Positions 56,179 through 64,000 of a DNA stretch of 64,000 nt are shown here, one piece after another (position 1 is the stretch's first letter; each line of letters begins with the position of its first letter). The translations under genes and the position numbers were made by a program. The notes beneath the pieces are model-generated. The model did no database searches and had not been told where the DNA came from. It saw nothing but the letters and a program-made list of their open reading frames with translations. The stretch lies in contig CP136061.1 in assembly GCA_032622095.1 (NCBI GenBank), positions 67,583,127 to 67,647,126 on the forward strand. The letters are read 5' to 3'. This DNA is from Siphonodentalium dalli. Taxonomy: Eukaryota; Mollusca; Scaphopoda; Gadilida; Siphonodentaliidae.

Positions 56179-56567
56179 TAGCCCAATATAAATGTTCCAT
56201 TGAATACTATTTACCTCTTCAACCTACAAAAGTATCAAGATCAAGTCAATAAGACACTTTTGTGAGCTATATTGTAGATAGAACGTTCTGACATTGTGAT
56301 GTTCAATCCTAGGATTTCCACTTAGACCTTGTGCGTGTAGATAGAACGTTCTTGTGCTACGGGCGAGTGATTGGTGTGTTACTTCATAGTGTTCCATCTA
56401 CGTTTGATAGTGTGATTTAAGGACTCGTCATGTTATGCGTGTGAGTTGGACCTTCGAGTTCTGTCTCGTGTATCAACTTGCACTGCCCGATTTGACCTTA
56501 AACCTAACGAATCCCGATTTAGCTCAAAAATACAAAGCCATGCTGAGCCGTTGTCATTACTTGTCCC

Positions 56568-56692
56568 AGAGTCTTGTCATATATCATGGAATTAGGATGT
56601 ATCTGAGGAGGTTTATATTATGGTAGAGTCTATTTTTGTTTAAATATTTGATTTTTGTGGGTGAATTAGCTAAAAGTTTTGATTATTTTTAA
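56568..56692 (+). repeat. Inner inverted repeat, left copy
   Basis: CAGAGTCTTGTCATATATCA through GGAGGTTTATATTATGGTAG and AAATATTTGATTTTTGTGGG is the inverse of 59355-59477, with roughly 10% differences over the core and more at the inner edge. Confidence 0.8.
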
Positions 56693-57044
56693 GTTAAGTG
56701 TGTAAGCGTGTCACTGTCCAAAACCCAATTCGTTCCTAAATATGCCATGACTTCAATATATTTGTATCGTCTTTCCGCAACTTTCAGACAAGTGTTTTTT
56801 CCTTTTTGGAACGTAATCATTATATCCGTGATGGGATGGAACCCAATAAGTATGTATATTTGACATCTCGATATCACTGACGTGAATCACCAGCCCATTA
56901 GCATAAATATTGATTAACTATTATCAGGGGGAATCATTTAACGTTTCCTCCATCGTGGATAAACGCCATCAACATGGAGAACTATATATTACTATATCGT
57001 TGAGTTATTGTGGAAAGCAATAGCGATCCAAGGTACACATGTAC

Positions 57045-58410
57045 AACCAACCCAGTAACATACAGTCACTCCATATATATACACAAAAACACCACACGAA
57101 TGGCAAGATGGTCACTCACTCTATACACATACACCTGAACCATGAACATATAGTCAAACCCTGTATACCTATTCACCACGTTCATGATCATAAGTCAATG
57201 CGTGTATGCCTATTTATCTCACCATTGTCCATACAGTCAATCCCCGTATACCTATTCGCCATGGCCAAAATAGCCATTCGAGATAAATATATACACCCCA
57301 TCCATGACCATAGAGTCACTCCATGTACATGTATACATATGCATATCACCATTGGCCATATAGCCACTCACCATGACCATATATATCCACACTCGTGTAT
57401 ACCTGTACACCCCCACACATGCATGCCAATAAAGCCATGCACACATGTAGGCACACTAGGTATACTCATACACCTGACCCATGACCATATAGTCAGCCAT
57501 GTGTACCTATTCAACGCATTCCTGATCATACAGTCAATCATTGTATACCTATACACCTCACCATTGGTCACCGGTCACTCGCTGTATACATGTTCACCAA
57601 ACCCATGGCAAAATAGCCACGCAAGTTATACATATATTCCCAACCATGACCATAGAATCACTCCAGTTAAACATATATATGCACCTCACTAATGGCTATA
57701 TAGCCACTCACTTTATACACATACCTCTCAATAACCATAGCCACACTAGTGTATACCCGTACACCCTACACATGACCATACAGCCATGCAGGCCCACTAG
57801 GTTAGGTATACTCCTACACCTGACCCATAACCATATACATGACATTGTAGTCACTCCCTGTATATCTATTCACCACATTCATGATCATACAGTCACTCCT
57901 TGTATACCTGTTCACCTCACCATTGGCCATACAGTGAGTCCCTGGAAACATAGCTGCACATCGATTTATCCATTCACCCCACCCATGATCATACAGCCAA
58001 CACATGTACATCATATGCATATACACCTACCCATGGTAATACAACCACACAAGGTACACATGTGGATCCCACCCATGACCATGCAGTCACTCCATATATA
58101 CATAAACAGACATATTACCATGTATGTACTCTCGTTAATTACATAAACCACACCAATGCCCATTAAGCCACATTATGTACACATGTACTGGGTAGTCATA
58201 ACCATAAAACCCATACAGTCACTCCCTGTATACATATTCACCTCACACATCACCATACACTCACTCCTTGCATACATATACATCTCACCATGCCCACCCC
58301 TTTCATGACCATATTGCTAATCATGTACACCTATTTACATCATTCATGACCATACAGTAACTCCCTTTATACATATTCACATCACCTATGACCACACGGT
58401 AACTCCCATG
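57045..58410. repeat. 1.4-kb degenerate minisatellite, ~42-bp unit
   Basis: The recurring unit is CATGACCATACAGTCACTCC followed by CTGTATACCTATTCACCTCA and variants. Two overlapping long frames (217 and 201 codons, His/Thr/Pro-rich with HDH and TPC words) run through it only because stops are rare in the unit; I do not call them genes. Confidence 0.88.
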
Positions 58411-59354
58411 TTGCCATCTTGACCTCCACCCTATATCGCGTTGATCATTGTGTATCGTAGTAGGTCTGAATGGCCACAGATTATGATTAATTTCAGTTCC
58501 ATTTCAAAGTTCTGCCCATTTATTAAACAAATATAGCCAGTATCCAAAGAGGTTCTCGGAAAAAACCCAGATATGGCAACTTTAAAATTTATTTGTTATG
58601 CCCCATAAGGAAATGAGACAACCAAAATAGAACATTTAGTTATCAGTTGATTAGCTAACATGTAAAATTTACTACATTTTCGGAAACGCAGAGAATAATG
58701 TTCGAGATATATGTAAAAAGTTGTTGCCATTTTGGAAGCCTTATACATGTATGGTCCACATTCGAGAAAAGTGAATTAAGCTAGGTGGGTAAACTTTCAG
58801 CAAAAGTTCGAGAATCAGCAAAAGGTAGTTGATCTTTCTGCACTTCCACCGTGTTAGGAATTTTTAATTCTGCACTCAAAAAAAGCCAATATGATAGCAA
58901 AACAGTGGAGACTTGCAACCGTTGCCAAATCAACCACTCCCAGTGTAGCACTTTATGGGTGGACGGCCAATTATAGATAGCCTGCGTTGTTTGAACCATT
59001 CTTCCTGTAAGATGCTGCACAGAATTTCTATTGACTGATACCATCACATTTGACAGTGACAGTGAAGATGATATTACATAATCCGTGGGCAGAACAATTG
59101 CAATTTATTATATGAATCTTCTGTCAACTAGTACGAATGACCTTTCGAGTTTAGTATAAAATTAAAAGCATTGAGAACACTATCTTGGGGTAGGGTTAAG
59201 TTTTACTTTATTTCTTAATTCTGGTCTGGTACATGATTATAGCATTTCATGTCTGATATTGGGGAAGAATTTGTGCTTATTGTGGTGCATGTTGTGCAGC
59301 TGTATCCATAAAACTGACAAAGTCATGTGAATTATTCAAAAACATTTCCTATAA
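58411..59354. other. Non-genic interior of the composite element
   Basis: An 88-codon minus-strand frame (58781-59047; contains VQHLTGRMVQTTQAIYNWPS) could be a remnant of an element protein, but no family or catalytic motif is recognisable. Confidence 0.35.
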
Positions 59355-59477
59355 AAATAATAATTGTTTTTAGTCAATTTATCCCCAAAAAATCAAATAT
59401 TTAAACAAAATAGACTCTACCATAACACAAACCTCCTCAGATACATGCTAATTCCATGATATATGATAAGACTCTGA
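59355..59477 (-). repeat. Inner inverted repeat, right copy
   Basis: Reverse complement of 56568-56692; AATAGACTCTACCATAACAC and CATGATATATGATAAGACTC are the clearest blocks. Confidence 0.8.
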
Positions 59478-60197
59478 ATAGGTTGACAAAACGGAAAGAA
59501 AATGGGCTATTCTGACTTGACAGGTATTTTCAAATAGAAAATCAGTTTATGGGGAGGGTTAAGTTTTTGGAAATATCTCGGCTTGTTGTATATCATTGCT
59601 TGTGACGTTGATATTAATAAATCAGGTATATAATGCTGAAACTTTTGATGCACCAATGACAATAATTTATACAATACAATAGTACCACACGTTACAAGTT
59701 ACACGTACATATGTCTGATCCTGTCTATTAACTGACCATTGGGTTGTGCTTATTCAATTTGAATTCCTTCATTATATTGCACCAAACAATTTCTACCTGA
59801 CACAATCGTCAATCTGACATGGTTTCATTGCAGACTGAGGTTTGTGTCAGATGAAAACCCGGGCTACAATTTGAAGTGTGGTTATCCAGAGATTATCGTA
59901 GATAGAACTCACAAGTTTGAGAAGGTCCGTGATTTATTGTGCCACAGTGTCCTATCTACTAGGGCATTCTGATCCGCACATAATCTGACCATTTTGTGTG
60001 CAAATGGTTCTATCTGCAAACACATTTTTACATATCACGCCGTGAATCCGTTTTGTTTGGGCATGAAACCTCGCATTTACATAAAGTCCGACCATGGGCA
60101 CAACATATAACTTCCGCGCATATAACAAATGGGTTTTAGTACGAAATTCCGGTGCTCAAAATTTCAATGTCGATTTTCTCTAAAATTGAGTAATGGT
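59478..60197. other. Right arm of the composite, noncoding
   Basis: Contains GTAGATAGAACTC (59899), CCTATCTACTAGGGC (59951) and GGTTCTATCTGC (60006), related to words in the left arm. Otherwise not recognised. Confidence 0.4.
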
Positions 60198-60230
60198 AGT
60201 TAGAACCTTCTGGTTCTCACGCGACGAATT

Positions 60231-61229
60231 GTCGGAACAGGCCGGACATAAAGTCGAACGTGACTGGGACTTTGATCAAGAATTTTTTTCAAATATCATT
60301 CAATTTATCATCCGGGTAACAAACATTTCGGACGAGCGGAAGGACAGCCGGGTGGACGATAGCACACCATTGGTTTATATAGTCAAACGAAAAGTGTATA
60401 AGATGGACAACTAGAAGAATTCAGTTTCAAAGAATTCGAGTGACTGTGACCCTTCACGAAGAGTGTAGTTACGAAACGCATGCAATACAGCCACAAGAAA
60501 CATAGTTCTGTGTTTCTAGTGTAGTTACTGTTTCCCAAAATATGTCAAAGAAATATATCACAGAATGGTATCTGATTGCCATGACAACAGTCACAAATTT
60601 CACCCAACCCGCAAGTTCGTTGCCATGGATTTATATTTAAACGAGAATCAGACTGTGAAGATATTATTCGACGTGCATAGTTTGGGGGGACATTTGCGTT
60701 CTTGGGTCTTCGCCATTCGTGTGATTTCATTTTATCCGCCATGTGTGAAGGTTTCCGTTGAACAAATTATTGGAAATTTAGGTGAGTGAATAAGCTATAT
60801 TGTTATCGTTGTGACATATTGTCAATGTCCGATGTTTTCAATGGGGGAACCATAAATTCATGATTCATTGTCGTCAGCTTCTATTGTCGCGACGCATGTG
60901 CAAAACATTCAACCGAGCTCAACTTCTTAATTCATTGTCCAAACAAATTGACAACTATAAATCAATGGAAAAGTTACTTTAATTAGCATAACTTTAATTT
61001 AATTTAGGAGCGTTCTTCACCAGTCGCTGTTAATGGGCAACAAAAACAACAAACTGTCTTTATCATTTATACTTGTGAACTTTTTTATTTCAGGCCCCCA
61101 ACCAGATTAAAAACCTGATCAAACTATCTTTTAGAAGTCGATATCTAAGCAACAAAAGCTTAATGGACAATCTGGTGAACATCTTCAACCACTGTTTCTG
61201 ACAATTTATTTTTCTGATATTGACCTTAC
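60231..61229. other. Probable intergenic or intronic stretch
   Basis: A plus-strand frame at 60565-60780 ends at a good donor (TTTAG|GTGAGTG), but its acceptor or start is unsupported and the opposite strand is equally open. I leave it uncalled. Confidence 0.4.
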
Positions 61230-61338
61230 CGTCATTTTCATAAAGTTTGCATCTCCCAGTGTTACAAGTGTACAATCCGTAGCAAGAACATTCGCTTTTT
61301 GTGTCACATTCCCGATCGTCGATTCCAAGACAACCACT
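61230..61338 (-). CDS. Cysteine-rich exon with knottin-like spacing
   Basis: On the minus strand a 109-nt exon lies between an acceptor TATTTCATTTCAG and a donor GACG|GTAAGG; it enters in phase 0 and leaves in phase 1. The 36 complete codons hold six cysteines spaced C-x7-C-x5-C-x-C-x5-C-x4-C (GCLGIDDRECDTKSECSCYG, then LYTCNTGRCKLY). That spacing is close to inhibitor-cystine-knot or EB-like extracellular modules, which would act outside the cell. No function can be assigned. The downstream exon was not found; a possible first exon is at 62522-62665. Confidence 0.55.
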
Positions 61339-62179
61339 CTGAAATGAAATATAAAGACAGTTTTTCACAACCAGTATATTATATATGAACCATTCTGTCC
61401 ATGCACCAGCGGCTATGATGATGGTTAGATATGCATGTATTTGTAATTAACGCAAATCACGGTATCCTGATGATCCCGATCCATGTGTCCGGGGAAGTTT
61501 GGAATTGAGAGTGGATGATTTCTACATGTTTCTATATTCTCGGATGAACAATTTACTCGTCATTGTTTAAAGATTGTGCCAGCACGTTTGGTAAAACTTT
61601 TGGAGACTATGGCACATAAATGGGACATGACAACAACCAGTTGGAGGAGCGGTCTTGAACAGAAATTGTCTAGTTTATTTTTTTCTTGTATAAACGGGAA
61701 AATTATGTATCATATGCAAGTAGAAGGTCAGCTTCATGTTCCGCTAGGGAAACGACAATTAAACAATGCAGGCACAATTTGAGGAAAACCCTTTGGCATA
61801 TGGTTAAAACAAATGTTATCATATTCAAGGACTGAAATCGATGGTGAAGATACTGTATTGTGTTATTTTCACACGATATCCATGTTCTAACTATGCCAGT
61901 ATCAAACGAGGTAAACATTTATGTTATATGGAATGTTTAGTGGCCATTTTGGGGTTAAAATCCGCAAATTTTTGCTAAAGAAAATGGGATAATTTTGGAA
62001 TTAGAATAATTTTACATGTTATAATAGCTACAATGGTGTACTTCAAATATTTCTCAATCGACCTGCCGAAAATGCCAAAAATACAAAGAAATGTGAGAAA
62101 TACCTGTTTCCATTGAAATGATATTGAAAAAAAAACACATTAAAGTAATGAAAAATACAACTGTGAATACGGTGTTTGG
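61339..62179. other. Probable intron or intergenic stretch
   Basis: No repeat or exon recognised. If the exon at 62522-62665 is real, this lies in the intron joining it to 61338. Confidence 0.35.
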
Positions 62180-62480
62180 GTCCCAAACACACAACAGCCA
62201 TTTGCGCGACATGGAACAGAAAAAAGCGTTCCGTGGTTATCTATTTCTGACATGGCAGCAATAAAGAGTGTTTATCAGACTTCTGGCAAAACGTTGAAAA
62301 CTGCTGAAAAATTGCTGAGACTTTCGCAAGTGTTTTTCAGAACATATGAAGCCGTATATCAATAGCTCGTTTATTTATCGACCTATTGTATCCGCCGCTC
62401 CAAATTACGTAGAAAAAAAAATTGGGGGTTCGAATGAGCCATGTCCGTTTAAATAAAACAGATGTTTTTTCAGCTTTTAT
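62180..62480. repeat. Relic related to the 23.5-kb and 51.0-kb TTAA elements
   Basis: GACATGG.AGCAATAAAGAGTGTTTAT and GCCATGTCCGTTTAAATA echo the interior and flank of 51049-51420. Too short and diverged to delimit. Confidence 0.35.
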
Positions 62481-62521
62481 GGTAGGTTAATACACTGTTA
62501 AGTTTGTAAGGTATGGTTTAC

Positions 62522-62665
62522 AGGCAATTCGTCGTAGACGCCGACATGATGCCAGAATATGAACGGAAACATGCATATAACATGCATCTTTACCAGAGCG
62601 AACGGCATGAGCAGTAAAATTGATGTAGTTCCACATGTAACGGTACTACTAGCACTTGCCTTCAT
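62522..62665 (-). CDS. Possible first exon encoding a signal peptide
   Basis: On the minus strand a frame reads MKASASSTVTCGTTSILLLM, then PFALVKMHVICMFPFIFWHH and ends ELP before a weak donor CCT|GTAAAC, leaving phase 0, which matches the phase-0 entry of the cysteine-rich exon at 61338. The hydrophobic run fits a signal peptide. The frame stays open upstream to another ATG at 62749. Joining the two exons is an inference from phase and order only. Confidence 0.25.
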
Positions 62666-62749
62666 ATACCTGTATGATTGATTCTTGCGGGATAATTGCA
62701 TGTTATTTCCAGGGAAATTCCGTGGAACTACAAAGCTTTTACTTCTCAC

Positions 62750-63219
62750 GTAGTTAGCTGCATGTGGTAGAGATGCATTGTATATGCTTGATTCTGTTCA
62801 TATTCTGGAATCATATCGTTTTCTCCGATGAAATGCCTGCAAATCATATACCGCGCAAACTTCCCAGCGTATGAACGTACCCTTACAAATGAAATTCGGA
62901 TTATTGTCGATGTTTTGGTTTAAACAGTAATGTATTCCATGATATGTAAGATATACCAGATATACATTATGTTGTCATAGAACGGATTCGATATCAAGCA
63001 TTGTGCCTGAGAACATTACGTATCAGTTATGTGTTGTAGTTGCTCTGTGTCTCAGAGTCATTTCCACCATCTGTATGGGTGTCGTTGTCAGTAGACGCGA
63101 CATATTAATTAAGTTGATTACATTTTCGTCATGATCGAATTGCACACCAACGAACATGATGCGAATAGTCGAATCGCCAACGAATGGGCGCCAAAAGTTT
63201 CTGATTTTGCAAGCGCGAC
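62750..63219. other. Non-genic stretch
   Basis: Nothing recognised. Confidence 0.4.
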
Positions 63220-63694
63220 TTAAATGGGTACTGCAGTTTAAGATAACCTACTAGCCTGATCGTTTACAGAATACCACTTCGACTCAAATCACTTATTTTT
63301 CTATATAATATCGACATTAGATCTAATGTCGATATTATATAGAAAAATAAGTGATTTGAGTCGAAGATGTATTCTGTAAACGATCAGGCTAATAGGTTAT
63401 CTTAAAATCAAAGTTAATAATTTGATATAAATTTAATTTATGGCTGGAGCCATAAAATAAATAACGAATTCCGTGTACAAGACGTAATCAAATTATTATG
63501 GGGATTGGGCAATTCGTGGCACACATGATCGTGTACACAATTATATTGATACGGGGCGTAAAATCAAGCCACTCGCATAACATTACTTCGTACTCAACAG
63601 ACTTTCAAATAAAGGAAATCTGGTTACCTTATTCTACGACTCAGAGACTATAGAAACCAACAACAACATTTGAGTATGTACAGTATCCCTTTAA
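63220..63694. mobile_element. TTAA-bounded element related to 6753-7065
   Basis: The left end TTAAATGGGTACTGCAG and right end CTGTACAGTATCCCTTTAA-type sequence (63676-63694) are imperfect inverses, with the same TTAAAGGG.TACTG.A motif as the MITE at 6753. It contains the palindrome 63238-63405. Noncoding. Confidence 0.6.
63238..63405. repeat. Near-perfect 168-bp palindrome
   Basis: TTAAGATAACCTACTAGCCT is mirrored by AGGCTAATAGGTTATCTTAA. The arms run through GATCGTTTACAGAATAC and AAATCACTTATTTTTCTATA to a centre at CATTAGATCTAATG, with only about three mismatched pairs in 84. It begins and ends in TTAA, so it may be a MITE nested in the surrounding element. Confidence 0.9.
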
Positions 63695-63806
63695 GGCCGT
63701 TTTTGCATTCAGGAATATCGTTTATAGGCGATTTTTTCGGAACGAATTAAGGACTATTTGTTAACATTTTTGCGTAGTTCAGACATCGTATTCTACGCAA
63801 TCCTGC

Positions 63807-63912
63807 AAATAGTGTGTCTGTCATTTGCAGAATGAGGTCCCCAGTGGGTGAATTTAGTGATGCTATCCCGCACATCATCAAATTTACCATCTGGAGACCT
63901 CATTCTGCTTAG
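63807..63912. repeat. Relic of the 48.6-kb palindromic element
   Basis: AAATAGTGTGTCTGTCATTT and GCAGAATGAGGTCCCCAG.GGGTGAATTTAGTGATGCTA match the left arm of 48630-48842; a diverged inverse (ATCAAATTTACCATCTGGAG) follows at once, so the loop is shorter here. Confidence 0.75.
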
Positions 63913-64000
63913 GCCTCATTTTCTTGGAAGTATCTATAGTATAAAATTAATATTGTTTTTAGTTACGTTTTCCCTTCTGGGAATGTCCCCTAATTTGCAG
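63913..64000. other. Window end, nothing recognised
   Basis: No feature seen in the last 88 bp. Confidence 0.4.

Larger units (their letters stand above)
52619..60230. mobile_element. Composite bounded by 33-bp perfect inverted repeats
   Basis: 52619-52651 (AATTCGTCGCGTGAGAACCA onward) is the exact reverse complement of 60198-60230. A second inverted pair of ~125 bp lies inside (56568-56692 and 59355-59477). If the Helitron at 52955-56178 is removed, the two arms measure ~0.82 and ~0.85 kb from outer repeat to inner repeat, nearly symmetric. GATAGAAC-type words are scattered near both ends (52775, 52813, 56279, 56341, 59901, 60005). This suggests a DNA transposon with long, partly diverged arms. 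No transposase is recognisable inside. Confidence 0.5.

Noticed and set aside
57039-58146. Two overlapping long open frames (217 and 201 codons) suggesting a His-rich protein
   Set aside because: They are translations of a degenerate ~42-bp minisatellite; HDH and TPC words follow the repeat unit, and overlapping frames in different registers show no coding bias.
60565-60780. Plus-strand frame ending at a GTGAGTG donor
   Set aside because: No supported acceptor or promoter, and the minus strand is open over the same bases with its own cysteine-containing frame, so strand cannot be decided.
1-64000. tRNA, 5S rRNA, snRNA and spliced-leader genes
   Set aside because: I looked for B-box words such as GGTTCGAATCC and for the usual snRNA motifs and found none; a covariance-model search would be needed to be certain.

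Overview
The window reads as eukaryotic, intron-bearing, repeat-dominated and AT-rich DNA from a metazoan, most likely a marine invertebrate. Reasons: the only convincing coding pieces are single spliced exons with GT/AG borders; there are no bacterial operons; there is a decayed LINE; and there are pearl-like Helitrons with tandem cores and microsatellite tracts, a type known from bivalves and other marine animals. A mollusc or other lophotrochozoan is my guess, with low confidence. I see no tRNA, rRNA, CRISPR array or complete protein-coding gene. Most short open frames fall inside tandem repeats or are chance.

Layout. 1-7644: a 130-bp duplication, a dispersed 0.4-kb repeat, a nested pair of hAT-like elements (one with a perfect 8-bp target duplication) inside an older inverted-repeat element, a 2.3-kb foldback element built from two head-to-head satellite arrays, and a palindromic TTAA MITE. 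7645-13281: a 5.6-kb block of minus-strand, head-to-tail nonautonomous Helitron units. 13282-15207: a hAT relic and the start of a 54-bp minisatellite. 15208-19948: a 4.7-kb plus-strand block of five head-to-tail Helitron units inserted between A and T inside that minisatellite, which resumes at 19949-20494. 20495-36900: TTAA elements, a 1.3-1.7-kb dispersed repeat in two copies, a TA-flanked MITE, several near-perfect 115-210-bp palindromes and 16-bp minisatellites. 36900-49800: a 169-bp perfect tandem duplication beside a decayed non-LTR retrotransposon (minus strand), an array of 12-bp palindromes, a TIR element filled with CCGAAT repeats, and one credible 3'-terminal coding exon (minus strand, 47365-47601). 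49800-60230: a second TTAA-element copy, then a 7.6-kb composite bounded by 33-bp perfect inverted repeats and carrying another Helitron (52955-56178) and a 1.4-kb minisatellite. 60231-64000: one cysteine-rich exon (minus strand, 61230-61338) with knottin-like spacing, possibly preceded by a signal-peptide exon, then another TTAA element and palindrome.

No genes work together here in a pathway sense. The coherent story is transposition: several terminal-repeat and rolling-circle families nested in one another, some multiplied in tandem, and some carrying repeated copies of recognisable transcription-factor motifs (NRF-1-like TGCGCATGCGC and the nuclear-receptor site TCAAGGTCA).
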